DNA of 64,000 nt, taken from the NCBI RefSeq assembly GCF_014645835.1, contig NZ_BMMM01000019.1, positions 124,001 through 188,000 of the forward strand, given 5' to 3'. Below are positions 45,529 through 54,505 of this stretch, one piece after another. The number at the start of each line of letters is the position of its first letter. The first letter of the stretch is position 1. Both the position numbers and the translations under genes were made by a program. The notes below the pieces were generated by a model, which saw only the letters and a program-made list of their open reading frames with translations, was not told the DNA's origin and made no database searches. This stretch comes from Streptomyces albiflavescens (lineage in GTDB: Bacteria; Actinomycetota; Actinomycetes; Streptomycetales; Streptomycetaceae).

Positions 45529-46728
45529 GTGCGCCTCACCACAACCCTCCGGGCCGCCGCCGCAGTCGCGGTGCTCGTCGCGGCCACCGCCTGTGGATCG
45601 TCCGACTCGGGCGGCTCCTCCTCGTCGACCGGGCTCAACCCGCCCGACCTGAAGGCGCAGTCGAAGCTCGGCAAGACCGAGGGCCAGGTCAACCTCATCG
45701 CCTGGGCCGGTTATGTCGAGGACGGTTCCAACGACCCCAAGGTCGACTGGGTCAGCGACTTCGAGAAGCAGACCGGTTGTCAGGTCAACTCCAAGGTCGC
45801 GGCCAGCTCCGACGAGATGGTCAAGCTGATGAAGACCGGCCAGTACGACGCGGTCTCCGCGTCCGGCGACGCCTCCCTGCGCCTCATCGCCTCCGGCGAC
45901 GCGGCCCCGGTCAACACCAGCCTCGTACCCAACTACAAGGATGTCTTCAGCGGCCTCAAGGGCGGGGCCTGGAACTCCGTCGACGGTCAGATGTACGGCA
46001 TTCCGCACGGCCGCGGCGCCAACCTGCTGATGTACAACACCCAGAAGGTCACGCCCGCCCCCACCTCCTGGTCCGCCGTCTTCGACGACGCCTCCCAGTA
46101 CAAGGGCCATGTGACCGCGTACGATTCGCCGATCTACATCGCCGACGCGGCGCTGTATCTCAAGGCGACCAAGCCTGAGCTGAAGATCAAGGACCCCTAC
46201 GCGCTGGACCAGGAGCAGTTCGACGCGGCCGTCGCGCTGCTGAAGAACCAGAGCGCGAACGTGGGGGAGTACTGGAGCGACTACCTCAAGGAGATCTCCG
46301 CCTTCAAGAGCGGTGACTCCGTGGTCGGCACCACCTGGCAGGTCATCGCCAACCTCGCGGCCGACGAGGGCGCCAAGGTGAAGGCCTTCGTGCCCAAGGA
46401 GGGTTCGACGGGCTGGTCGGACACCTGGATGATCTCCGCCAAGGCCAAGCACCCCAACTGCGCCTACAAGTGGATGGACTGGATCATCTCGCCGAAGGTG
46501 AACGCCCAGGTCGCCGAGTACTTCGGTGAGGCTCCGGCGAACGCCAAGGCATGCGACCAGACCAGCGACAAGTCCTTCTGCGACACCTTCCACGCCGCCG
46601 ACGAGGCCTACTGGAAGAACATCGCCTTCTGGAACACGCCCATCGAGCAGTGCCTCGACGGCCGCACCGACGTCAAGTGCGTGCCGTACGCCAAGTGGGT
46701 CCAGGCCTGGACCGAGATCAAGGGCTGA
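45529..46728 (+). CDS. Polyamine-type ABC substrate-binding lipoprotein
   Basis: The 399-residue lipoprotein has a signal peptide with lipobox VAATAC (Cys near residue 22), a Ser/Gly linker and the PotD-like fold: NLIAWAGYVEDG, YDAVSASGDASLRLI, GIPHGRGANLLMYNT and GDSVVGTTWQVIANL. Ligands in this class are polyamines or related cationic amines. GTG 45529 was preferred to ATG 45517 because GGAG lies in good position before it. It precedes two permeases by eight bases. Confidence 0.94.
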   Translation: MRLTTTLRAAAAVAVLVAATACGSSDSGGSSSSTGLNPPDLKAQSKLGKTEGQVNLIAWAGYVEDGSNDPKVDWVSDFEKQTGCQVNSKVAASSDEMVKLMKTGQYDAVSASGDASLRLIASGDAAPVNTSLVPNYKDVFSGLKGGAWNSVDGQMYGIPHGRGANLLMYNTQKVTPAPTSWSAVFDDASQYKGHVTAYDSPIYIADAALYLKATKPELKIKDPYALDQEQFDAAVALLKNQSANVGEYWSDYLKEISAFKSGDSVVGTTWQVIANLAADEGAKVKAFVPKEGSTGWSDTWMISAKAKHPNCAYKWMDWIISPKVNAQVAEYFGEAPANAKACDQTSDKSFCDTFHAADEAYWKNIAFWNTPIEQCLDGRTDVKCVPYAKWVQAWTEIKG

Positions 46729-46735
46729 ACGACCG

Positions 46736-47626
46736 ATGACCACCACCGCGCAGGCCGCCGGACGGTCCCCCGTCCGGCGGCTCGCCGGGACCCTGCACCG
46801 ACACCCCCGGCTGCGGCTGTCCCTCCTGCTGACCGCGCCGCTGCTCTGGCTGGCCGTGCTCTACCTGGGCTCGCTGGCCGTGTTGTTCGTCTCGGCGTTC
46901 TGGACGACCAACTCCTTCACCTCCGAGGTCGTGAAGGTCTGGTCGACCGACAACTTCCACGCGCTGTTCACGACTCCGGTCTTCCGGCAGGTGATTCTGC
47001 GCAGTATCGGCGTCGCGCTCGCGGTCACCGTCCTGTGCGCGGTGATCGCCTTCCCGGTCGCCTTCTACACGGCCCGGATCGCCAAGCCCAAGTGGCGCCC
47101 GCTGCTCGTGGTCGCCATCCTCACGCCACTGTGGGCGAGTTACCTGGTCAAGGTGTACGCCTGGCGGCTGATCCTCTCTCAGGGAGGCCTGGCCGACTGG
47201 ATGCTGAAACCCTTCGGGATGAGCGGGCCCGGCTTCGGACTGCTCGCGGCGGTCATCGCGCTCACATACCTCTGGCTGCCGTACATGATTCTGCCGATCC
47301 ACACGGCACTGGAGCAGTTGCCCGCCAGCCTGCTCGACGCGTCGGCGGACCTGGGAGGACGCCCCGCACGCACCTTCCGCTCCGTGGTGCTGCCGATGGT
47401 CCTGCCGTCCGTGGCCGCCGGCTCGGTCTTCACCTTCTCGCTCAGCCTCGGCGACTACATCACCGTGCAGATCGTCGGCGGCAAGACCCAGCTCATCGGC
47501 AACCTCGTCTACTCCAACATCGAACTGAACCTGCCCATGGCCGCCGCGCTCGGCACGGTCCCCGTCGTCGTCATCGTGCTCTACCTGCTCGCGATGCGCC
47601 GCACGGGCGCCCTGAGCAGCCTCTGA
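46736..47626 (+). CDS. Polyamine-type ABC permease (PotB-like)
   Basis: The 296-residue inner-membrane permease has six predicted helices and the EAA loop DASADLGGRPARTFRSVVLP near residue 205. TPLWASYLVKVYAWRLIL and GDYITVQIVGGKTQLIGN are typical of PotB-type subunits. ATG 46736 follows the binding-protein stop by seven bases. It partners with the PotC-like gene ten bases downstream. Confidence 0.94.
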   Translation: MTTTAQAAGRSPVRRLAGTLHRHPRLRLSLLLTAPLLWLAVLYLGSLAVLFVSAFWTTNSFTSEVVKVWSTDNFHALFTTPVFRQVILRSIGVALAVTVLCAVIAFPVAFYTARIAKPKWRPLLVVAILTPLWASYLVKVYAWRLILSQGGLADWMLKPFGMSGPGFGLLAAVIALTYLWLPYMILPIHTALEQLPASLLDASADLGGRPARTFRSVVLPMVLPSVAAGSVFTFSLSLGDYITVQIVGGKTQLIGNLVYSNIELNLPMAAALGTVPVVVIVLYLLAMRRTGALSSL

Positions 47627-47636
47627 GGAGCCCGCT

Positions 47637-48452
47637 GTGCAACTCTCCCGTACCGCGCGCATCGCGCTGCGCGTCGCCGCCGGGCTCGGCTTCGCGATCA
47701 TCTACGTTCCGCTCGCGCTCGTCCTGGTCAACTCCTTCAACCCGGACCGCAGCGCGAGCTGGCCGCCGCCGGGGCTGACCTTCCACTGGTGGTCGGTCGC
47801 CTGGGAGAACGAGGGCGCCCGAGCGGCCCTCTGGGTCTCGGTCAAGGCAGGGCTCGGCGCCACCGCCATCGCCCTGGTGCTCGGCACGCTGATCGCCTTC
47901 GCGGTCGCCCGGCACCGCTTCTTCGGCCGCGACGCCATCTCCTTCGTCGTCGTCCTGCCGATCGCACTGCCCGGCATCGTCACGGGCATCGCGCTCAACT
48001 CGGCGTTCGGCACGGTGCTCGAGCCGCTCGGCGTCGGCCTCGGCCTGTTCACCGTGATCGTCGGCCACGCCACCTTCTGCATCGTGGTCGTCTTCAACAA
48101 CGTCGTAGCGCGGCTGCGCCGTACGTCCGGCTCGTACGAGGAAGCGGCGATGGACCTGGGCGCGGACACCTTCCGGGCCTTCGTCGACATCACCTTCCCG
48201 CTGGTGCGCTCGGCGCTGCTGGCGGGCGGACTGCTCGCGTTCGCGCTCTCCTTCGACGAGATCGTGGTGACGACGTTCACGGCCGGACCCGGTATCGAGA
48301 CCCTGCCGATCTGGATCTTCAACAACATGACACGGCCCCAGCAGGCCCCGGTTGTGAACGTCGTGGCGGCGGTGCTCGTCCTGCTCTCGGTGATTCCGAT
48401 CTATGTGGCGCAGCGGCTGTCCGCCGACACGGCGGCCGAGAGCAGGATCTAG
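47637..48452 (+). CDS. Polyamine-type ABC permease (PotC-like)
   Basis: The 271-residue permease begins with GTG and has six helices, with the EAA loop EAAMDLGADTFRAFVDITFP near residue 170 and ALSFDEIVVTTFTAG near the end, both PotC-like. GAGG upstream provides a ribosome site. It closes the operon; a short ABC ATPase remnant follows six bases after the stop. Confidence 0.94.
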   Translation: MQLSRTARIALRVAAGLGFAIIYVPLALVLVNSFNPDRSASWPPPGLTFHWWSVAWENEGARAALWVSVKAGLGATAIALVLGTLIAFAVARHRFFGRDAISFVVVLPIALPGIVTGIALNSAFGTVLEPLGVGLGLFTVIVGHATFCIVVVFNNVVARLRRTSGSYEEAAMDLGADTFRAFVDITFPLVRSALLAGGLLAFALSFDEIVVTTFTAGPGIETLPIWIFNNMTRPQQAPVVNVVAAVLVLLSVIPIYVAQRLSADTAAESRI

Positions 48453-48458
48453 ACGTCG

Positions 48459-48569
48459 GTGAACATCCAGGCCGGCGACACCTTGACCGCGGGTGCGGCG
48501 GAGCGCTTCGGCATCACCATCGTGATCGTCACCCACGACCGGGCGGTGGCCGGCAGCGAACACGAGTGA
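48459..48569 (+). pseudogene. Remnant of an ABC transporter ATPase
   Basis: This 36-codon frame contains FGITIVIVTHDRAVAGSEHE, matching the H-loop region of MacB/LolD-type ATPases (the usual context is a strand, VTHD, then AVA). Walker A, signature and Walker B segments are absent, so it cannot be functional. A preceding stretch (NIQAGDTLTAGAAER) may be scrambled. It is probably the relic of a lost gene after the polyamine operon. Confidence 0.6.
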
Positions 48570-48622
48570 CTCCGCCGCCCGGTGATCCATTGCCGTAACC
48601 GAACGGTAATCGCGCGAAGGTA

Positions 48623-48651
48623 TTGACGGCTTCGGAACCCGGTGTCATGGT
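48623..48651 (+). promoter_or_regulatory. Putative promoter of the tetronate operon regulator
   Basis: TTGACG (48623-48628), a 17-base spacer and CATGGT (48646-48651) form a plausible promoter ending about a dozen bases before the palindrome block. Confidence 0.45.
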
Positions 48652-48662
48652 TACCGCCATTG

Positions 48663-48728
48663 AGACATCAGATGTCTGACGTCAGATCTCTGGATCACCA
48701 GCTCTTGATGTCAGACTCTGGATCACCA
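48663..48728. promoter_or_regulatory. Operator block of the FadR-type regulator
   Basis: AGACATCAGATGTCT (48663-48677) is a perfect 7-1-7 palindrome, immediately followed by the overlapping perfect palindrome TCTGACGTCAGA (48675-48686). A direct repeat, GTCAGATCTCTGGATCACCA and GTCAGACTCTGGATCACCA, lies in the same block. The spacing suits several dimers of a GntR-family protein just downstream of the promoter. Confidence 0.65.
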
Positions 48729-48759
48729 CATGCCGAAACCAGCCCGCGGAGGCCCAACG

Positions 48760-49461
48760 ATGTCGCTCTCCGAAGATCTCGCCGAGCGCCTGCTCAGCGC
48801 GATCATCGACGGCACCTACCCGCCGGACGCCGTCCTCCCCCCGGAGGCCGAGCTGGCCGAGCAGTCGTCGGTGAGCCGTCTGACCGTCCGCGAGGCGGTG
48901 AAGCAGCTGCGCGCACAGAACGTCGTACGGGTGGTGCGCGGCCGCGGCACCTACGTGAACCCGCCGGACCGCTGGACCGCGCTGGAGCCCGTGGTCCGCG
49001 CCGCGTCCCGCTCCTCCCACACCTCACTCTCCGAGCGGCTCATCGAGGCCCGCCGCCTCATCGAGAACGGCGCGACCGAGCTCGCCGCACTCCGGCGCAG
49101 CGACACCGATCTCGCCGAGCTGCGCGAGCACCTCACCGCGATGCGGGACGCCGCCGACGCGGGCGACACGGAACAGTTCGTGCAGTCCGACATCGACTTC
49201 CACGCCACGGTGATGCGGGCGACCGGCAACCTCTTCGTCCCGCTCCTCTTCGAGCCGTTCGGCCCGCTGCTCGCCGAAGGACGCCGCGAGACCTCCGCGG
49301 TCCCGCAGATTCGCGTCAACGCCATCGCCCACCACGAGGCGGTTCTCAGCGCCCTGGAATCCGGCGACCCGGACAGGGCCCGCCGCGCCATGGACGCCCA
49401 CATGAACCAAACGGCGAACGACTACCGCACGCACGTACTCAAGGACAGCGGGCCGTCGTAG
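48760..49461 (+). CDS. FadR-subfamily GntR regulator
   Basis: The 233-residue regulator has a winged helix (LAERLLSAIIDGTYPPDAVLPPEAELAEQSSVSRLTVREAV, ~5-50) and an FCD domain (~85-225) with the effector-binding set DIDFHATVMRATGN, RVNAIAHHEAVLSAL. ATG 48760 has GGAGG seven bases upstream; an earlier in-frame ATG was rejected. It precedes the kinase-aldolase-dehydrogenase-permease genes on the same strand and probably represses its own operon through the palindromes at 48663-48728. Confidence 0.93.
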   Translation: MSLSEDLAERLLSAIIDGTYPPDAVLPPEAELAEQSSVSRLTVREAVKQLRAQNVVRVVRGRGTYVNPPDRWTALEPVVRAASRSSHTSLSERLIEARRLIENGATELAALRRSDTDLAELREHLTAMRDAADAGDTEQFVQSDIDFHATVMRATGNLFVPLLFEPFGPLLAEGRRETSAVPQIRVNAIAHHEAVLSALESGDPDRARRAMDAHMNQTANDYRTHVLKDSGPS

Positions 49462-49575
49462 CAGCCGTGCGCGCACGCGCCGCACCGCTCAAGCCTCCGT
49501 AGCCGTGGGTCATCGCGCCTCCCCGCAGGCCCCCGGACCTCAGCCCCTCTCGCACCCCCGTCCCCAGGAACCGCC

Positions 49576-51015
49576 ATGTCCCTACCCCCCCATGCCCTCC
49601 CCGAGTCAGAGGTCCTCGCCGGCCTCCCGCCCGTCAGGGCGGTGGACGCCTCAGAGGTCGCCACCCGCATCGCAACCGCCCCCCGCCTCGTCGTCCTCGA
49701 CGACGACCCCACCGGCACCCAGACGACCGCCGACCTCCCGGTCCTCACCACCTGGACGGTGGACGACCTCCGCTGGGCCCTCCGCCAACAGAGCTCCGCC
49801 TTCTTCGTCCTCACCAACACCCGCAGCCTCTCGCCCGAGGCCGCCGCCACCCGCAACCGCGAGATCGTCCGCGCCCTGCACGAGGCCTCCCGGGCCGAGA
49901 GCGTCCCGTACGTCATCGCCTCCCGCGGCGACTCCACGCTCCGCGGCCACTTCCCCCTCGAAACCGACGTGCTGGCCGAGGAGTTGACGCATCTCGGCGC
50001 CGCTCCCGACGGAGTCGTCCTCGTCCCCGCATACATCGAGGCAGGCCGCCTCACTCTCGACTCGGTCCACTGGATGCGCACCGGCGACGGCCTCCTCCCC
50101 GTCGGCGAGAGCGAGTTCGCCAAGGACGCCACCTTCGGCTACGCCTCTTCCGCCCTCCCCGACTGGGTCGAGGAGAAGACCGGCGGCCGCACCCCCGCCG
50201 ACAAGGTCGTCCGCATCACCCTCACCGACCTCCGCGCCGGTGGCCCGGAGCACGTGGCCGACCAGCTCTCCTCCCTCCGGGACGGCGCCACCGCCGTCGT
50301 CGACGCCGTGTGTGACGACGACCTCCGCGTTCTCGCACTCGCCCTCGCCGCGGCGGGGGAGAAGGGCACGCGTCTCCTCTATCGCGTCGGCCCTTCCTTC
50401 GTACGGGCCCGAGCGGGCCAGTCGGCCCACCTCCCGCTCACCGCCGCCGAGCTGCGCCCCCTGCGCGCGGACGCCGCCCACGGCCTGATCGTCGTCGGCT
50501 CCCATGTCTCTCTGACGACACGTCAGTTGAATCACCTGCGCGAACAGCACGGCGACATCGGCGAGTTCGAACTCGAGGTGGCCCAACTCCTCGACGACAC
50601 CCGCCGCGAGGCCCACATCCAGGAGACGGCCGCCGCGGCGGCTGAGGCGCTGGAGCGGTCGGAGACCGTCATCCGCACCACTCGCACGGTGGTCACCGCA
50701 ACCGATCCGGACGAGAGCCTCGCCATCTCCCGGAGCGTCTCGGCCGCACTGGTCGAAGCGGTACGTCTCGTGACCGCGGCCCGCCGCCCCGCCTTCGTCA
50801 TCGCCAAGGGGGGCATCACCTCCAGCGACACCGCCACCCAAGGTCTGGACATCCGCCGCGCCTGGGCCCGCGGCACGCTGCTGCCCGGCATCGTCTCGCT
50901 GTGGCAGCCGGTCGACGGCCCGGCCGCCGGCATCCCGTACATCGTCTTCGCGGGGAACGTCGGCGGCGACACCGCACTCGCCGACGCCCTCGCCCTGCTG
51001 AGGAGCGCCGCCTGA
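49576..51015 (+). CDS. Four-carbon acid sugar kinase (DUF1537, OtnK/DtnK-like)
   Basis: The 479-residue kinase has the N-terminal DUF1537 motif LDDDPTGTQTTADLPVL (~40-55) and FFVLTNTRSLS, RGDSTLRGHFPLE, then a C-terminal nucleotide-binding half with GSHVSLTTRQL, FVIAKGGITSSDTA and FAGNVGGD. Characterised relatives phosphorylate 3-oxo-tetronate or D-threonate at C4. AGGAA six bases upstream sets the ATG. Its stop overlaps the aldolase ATG by one base, so the phosphorylated acid is likely passed to the aldolase. Confidence 0.93.
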   Translation: MSLPPHALPESEVLAGLPPVRAVDASEVATRIATAPRLVVLDDDPTGTQTTADLPVLTTWTVDDLRWALRQQSSAFFVLTNTRSLSPEAAATRNREIVRALHEASRAESVPYVIASRGDSTLRGHFPLETDVLAEELTHLGAAPDGVVLVPAYIEAGRLTLDSVHWMRTGDGLLPVGESEFAKDATFGYASSALPDWVEEKTGGRTPADKVVRITLTDLRAGGPEHVADQLSSLRDGATAVVDAVCDDDLRVLALALAAAGEKGTRLLYRVGPSFVRARAGQSAHLPLTAAELRPLRADAAHGLIVVGSHVSLTTRQLNHLREQHGDIGEFELEVAQLLDDTRREAHIQETAAAAAEALERSETVIRTTRTVVTATDPDESLAISRSVSAALVEAVRLVTAARRPAFVIAKGGITSSDTATQGLDIRRAWARGTLLPGIVSLWQPVDGPAAGIPYIVFAGNVGGDTALADALALLRSAA

Positions 51016-51890
51016 TGCTGCTGACCGGAACCGAGGGCCTCAAGGCCCTGACCACGGCGTACACGACCGGGCAGGCGCTCCCCGGCTTCGTCGCGTACAA
51101 CCTGGAAACGGTCCAGGGCATCGTCGCCGCGGCGGAGGCGAACCCCGGCCACCCTGTCCTCCTCCAGGCCGGCTCCAGCCCCTTCAAGCACGCGGGACGC
51201 GAACCCCTGATGCGCCTCGCCCTGGACGCCGCGGCCCACTCCGACGCTCCCCTGGGCGTCCACCTCGACCACAGCCGCGACCTCGACGAGATCACCGCCT
51301 GCCTGGAGGCGGGGTACACCTCCGTCATGGTCGACGGCTCCCACCTGCCCTTCGCCGACAACATCGCGCTGACCCGCGAGGCCGTACGCCGCGCCCGCGA
51401 CCACGGGGCATGGGTGGAGGCGGAGTTGGGTGCCCTGGCGGGTGACGAGGACGTCTCGACGAACGCGCACACGTCAGCGACCACCATGACGGACCCGCTT
51501 CAAGCGGCGGAGTTCGTCGCCGAAACGGGCGTGGACGCCTTGGCGGTCGCGGTCGGGAACGTCCACGGCTTCACGGCGGCGCCGGTCCGCCTCGACCTCG
51601 ACCGCCTGGGCGCGATCCGCGCCGCCGCCCCCGTCCCCCTGGTCCTGCACGGCGCCAGCGGCCTTCCCGAGGAACAGCTCCTCGGCGCCCTGGCCCGAGG
51701 CGTGGCAAAGGTCAACGTCAACGCCGAACTCCGGCGCGCCTATCTCCAGGCGGTGAGCGACCGACTCCCCACGGCACTCCCCGGTTCGGACGCGGTCGGT
51801 CTCTGGTCGGCGGGCCGCGACGCGGTGGCGCTGGCGGCAGCCCGGATCATCACCCAACTCACCCGAGCTTCCGGCCCGTCGGGCGTTTGA
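51015..51890 (+). CDS. Class II ketose-bisphosphate aldolase-type enzyme
   Basis: The 291-residue TIM barrel of the FbaA/GatY family has LGVHLDHSRDLDEI (Zn His and catalytic Asp near residues 76-79), SVMVDGSHLPF, EAELGALAGDED, VGNVHGF (Zn His), LVLHGASGLP (Zn His) and KVNVNAELRRAY. It probably cleaves or retro-aldolises a phosphorylated four-carbon keto acid. Known tetronate pathways use an AraD-family enzyme (OtnC) at this step, so this is a variant. Its last codons and stop are formed by a common repeat. ATG overlaps the kinase stop. Confidence 0.92.
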   Translation: MLLTGTEGLKALTTAYTTGQALPGFVAYNLETVQGIVAAAEANPGHPVLLQAGSSPFKHAGREPLMRLALDAAAHSDAPLGVHLDHSRDLDEITACLEAGYTSVMVDGSHLPFADNIALTREAVRRARDHGAWVEAELGALAGDEDVSTNAHTSATTMTDPLQAAEFVAETGVDALAVAVGNVHGFTAAPVRLDLDRLGAIRAAAPVPLVLHGASGLPEEQLLGALARGVAKVNVNAELRRAYLQAVSDRLPTALPGSDAVGLWSAGRDAVALAAARIITQLTRASGPSGV

Positions 51891-51895
51891 GGACC
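51873..51895. repeat. Dispersed repeat forming the end of the aldolase gene
   Basis: GGCCCGTCGGGCGTTTGAGG, then ACC, encodes the aldolase's last residues (GPSGV) and its TGA stop (51888-51890). The sequence is of the short GC-rich type often met after Streptomyces genes. It is directly followed by the second repeat family. Confidence 0.5.
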
Positions 51896-51896
51896 A

Positions 51897-51924
51897 GGGC
51901 CTGTCGTCACATTCCCGTCTGCCC
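51897..51924. repeat. Dispersed repeat, third copy
   Basis: GGGCCTGTCGTCACATTCCC followed by GTCTGCCC matches 4611-4638 at all but about three positions. It lies between the aldolase and dehydrogenase genes of an otherwise tight operon. The rest of this 125-base gap holds only the ribosome site TAGGAGGG. Confidence 0.65.
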
Positions 51925-52015
51925 CCGGCACCCGCAGGACAACACCTCCCCAGCTCGGGCTCCCCACCCGAAATCCCCGCACAACAATCCGCTCGCCCCA
52001 TAGGAGGGCACCCTC

Positions 52016-52948
52016 ATGTCAGCCTCACCCGCCCCCCGTCCCCACACGGCCGTGATCGGCCTCGGCGCCATGGGCCTCCCCATGGCCCGCCGACTGGCCG
52101 CCCACCTCCCCCTTTCCGTCTACGACATAGCCCCCGCCCGCCGCGCCCTGCTCGCCTCGGCCGGCGGCACGGACGCCGCCTCCCCCGCCGAGGCCGCCCG
52201 CGACGCCGACGTCGTACTGCTCGCCGTACGCGACCAGTCCCAGGTCGACGGCGCCCTGTTCGGCGAGAACGGCGCCGCCGAAACCCTCCGCCCCGGCAGC
52301 ACCGTCATCCTGACCAGCACGGTAGGCCCGGAGGCGGCCCGCGCCACAGCCGAGCGTCTCGCCGAGAACGGCATCCTCACCGTGGACGCCCCCGTCAGCG
52401 GCGGCCCGGTGCGCGCGGGCGACGGCGACCTGCTGATCGTCGTGGGCGCCGAGGACAAGGCGCTGGACCTCGCACGCCCGGTCCTAGACCTGCTTGCCTC
52501 CACCCTCACGATCGTCGGCCCCCGCCCGGGCGACGGACAGGCCCTCAAGGCGATCAACCAGCTCCTCGCCGGCGTCCACATCGCCGCGGCCGCGGAGGCG
52601 ATCGCCCTGGCCCGCGGCCTGGGCCTCGCCCCGGGCACGGTCGTGGAGAGCCTGCGGCACGGCGCCGCAGGTTCGTTCATGTTCGGCGACCGTGGCCCCC
52701 GCATGGTCGAGACGTACGAGAGCGACGTGGCCCCCGAAGTGAAGTCGCGCCTCGACATCTTCGTGAAGGACATGGGCATCGTCACCGGCATCGCCAAGGA
52801 CGCCCACGTCCCGGTCCCCCTCGCATCCGCCGCGCAACAGCTCTACCTCCTCGGCGAACGCGCCGGCCTCGCCGCCCACGACGACTCCTCGGTCGTCACC
52901 GTGCTCTCTCCCAAGTCCACCCCGGCCCAGAACGGAGAGGACCGATGA
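52016..52948 (+). CDS. NAD(P)-dependent beta-hydroxyacid dehydrogenase (LtnD-like)
   Basis: The 310-residue protein of the 6-phosphogluconate/3-hydroxyisobutyrate dehydrogenase family has the Rossmann motif VIGLGAMGLPMARRLA (~13-28), substrate motif DAPVSGGPVRAGDG (~120-133) and catalytic Lys in GDGQALKAINQLLAGV near residue 179. In the tetronate pathway it would oxidise L-threonate or a related acid to the 3-oxo acid used by the kinase. A strong AGGAGG ribosome site precedes ATG 52016. It overlaps the permease gene by four bases. Confidence 0.93.
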   Translation: MSASPAPRPHTAVIGLGAMGLPMARRLAAHLPLSVYDIAPARRALLASAGGTDAASPAEAARDADVVLLAVRDQSQVDGALFGENGAAETLRPGSTVILTSTVGPEAARATAERLAENGILTVDAPVSGGPVRAGDGDLLIVVGAEDKALDLARPVLDLLASTLTIVGPRPGDGQALKAINQLLAGVHIAAAAEAIALARGLGLAPGTVVESLRHGAAGSFMFGDRGPRMVETYESDVAPEVKSRLDIFVKDMGIVTGIAKDAHVPVPLASAAQQLYLLGERAGLAAHDDSSVVTVLSPKSTPAQNGEDR

Positions 52949-54396
52949 GCCACACCAGCCTCCTCCTGATCGCCGCCGCAGGCGTCGTCACCCTCCTCCT
53001 GCTGATCCTTCGCGCCAAGGTCCAGCCCTTCGTCGCCCTGGTCGTCGTCTCCATCGCCGTCGCACTGGCCGCGGGCGTGCCGGCGGCCGACCTGGTCAAG
53101 ACCATCGAGGAGGGCATGGGCTCCACGCTCGGCCACATCGCGACGATCATCGCCCTGGGCGCGATGATCGGCCGGATCATCGAACTCTCCGGCGGTGCGC
53201 AGGCGTTCGCGCACTCCCTGATGGACCGCTTCGGCTCCAAGCGCACACCGCTGGCGCTCACCGTCGCCGGATTCATCCTCGGCATCCCGGTCTTCTTCGA
53301 GGTCGGCCTGATCATCCTGATGCCGATCGCCTACGGCGTCGCGCGCGCCTCCCGCAAGCCGCTTCTGGTGTACGCACTCCCGATGGGCGCCGCGATGCTC
53401 ACCGTGCACGCGTTCCTGCCCCCGCACCCGGGCGCGGTCGCCGTCACCCAGGCCATCGGCGCCGACCAGGGCCTGGTCCTGCTCATGGGTATCCCGGTCA
53501 CCGCGGTCGTGATCCTGCTCGGTTACCTCGTCTCGCGCCGGATGACCCGCCGTGAGTACCCGATGGACCCGGCGGTGTACGCGGAGGTGTACGGCGAGGT
53601 CGAGCCGGCGACCGGCAGTGGGACTCCCGCGGTGCCGGCCCCCGAAGGCGACGCCGCCGACGGCCACGGCACCGCCGTACTCACCAAGCCCGCCCCCACC
53701 CCGACCGCCGTGGACGACGCCCCCGCGCCTTCCTTCGCCATGGTGTTGGCCCTCATCGTCACCCCCATCCTCCTCATCCTGGCCGGCACCCTCGGCCAGA
53801 ACCTCCTCGCCGAGGGTTCGACCCTGCGCGCCGTCCTCACTGTGCTCGGCGCCCCGATGGTTGCCCTGCTCATCGACGTGACCCTGTGCGCCTACTTCCT
53901 GGGCGCCCGCCGCGGCTGGGACCGGACCCGCATCGCGAACGTCATGACCTCGGCCCTCCCGCCGGTGGCCATGGTGATCCTGGTGGCGGGCGCGGGCGGT
54001 GTCTTCGGCAAGGTGCTGGTGGCGAGCGGCATCGGCGACGCGATCGCCGACGTACTGGACCGGACGGGTCTGCCCGCCCTCTTCCTCGCCTTTCTGATGG
54101 CGCTCGCCCTGCGCGCGGCCCAGGGTTCGACGACGGTGGCCCTGATCACCACGGCGGGCATCCTCACCCCGCTCCTGCAGCGTGCCGACCTGTCCACAGG
54201 TCAACTCTCCCTGGTCGCCCTGGCGATGGGCGCGGGCGGTCTGTCCGTCTCGCACATCAACGACGCGGGCTACTGGATGTTCACCAAGCTGGCCGGCCTG
54301 GACGTGGCGACCGGCTTGCGCACCTGGACCGTCCTGACGACCACGATGGGAGTGATGGGCTTCGGCCTCACCGCGGCCCTGTGGCCCCTCGTCTGA
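52945..54396 (+). CDS. GntP family gluconate/tetronate permease
   Basis: The 483-residue carrier has about 12 hydrophobic segments, with a hydrophilic central loop (residues ~205-265, EVEPATGSGTPAVPAPEGD) and family motifs GFILGIPVFFEVGLII and LPPHPGAV in the first half, then GLSVSHINDAGYW near residue 430. GntP proteins import gluconate or related sugar acids with protons. ATG overlaps the dehydrogenase stop (ATGA). It ends the operon and presumably imports the four-carbon acid. Confidence 0.94.
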   Translation: MSHTSLLLIAAAGVVTLLLLILRAKVQPFVALVVVSIAVALAAGVPAADLVKTIEEGMGSTLGHIATIIALGAMIGRIIELSGGAQAFAHSLMDRFGSKRTPLALTVAGFILGIPVFFEVGLIILMPIAYGVARASRKPLLVYALPMGAAMLTVHAFLPPHPGAVAVTQAIGADQGLVLLMGIPVTAVVILLGYLVSRRMTRREYPMDPAVYAEVYGEVEPATGSGTPAVPAPEGDAADGHGTAVLTKPAPTPTAVDDAPAPSFAMVLALIVTPILLILAGTLGQNLLAEGSTLRAVLTVLGAPMVALLIDVTLCAYFLGARRGWDRTRIANVMTSALPPVAMVILVAGAGGVFGKVLVASGIGDAIADVLDRTGLPALFLAFLMALALRAAQGSTTVALITTAGILTPLLQRADLSTGQLSLVALAMGAGGLSVSHINDAGYWMFTKLAGLDVATGLRTWTVLTTTMGVMGFGLTAALWPLV

Positions 54397-54505
54397 GGTG
54401 ATCGGCGAACGTTGTCCTTGGTGATCAGCGGACGCTGACGTCCCACGCCCCACGTTCCGCCCTGGGTACGCCGATCGACCCGCGCGGCCTACGCAGGGCG
54501 GAGCC

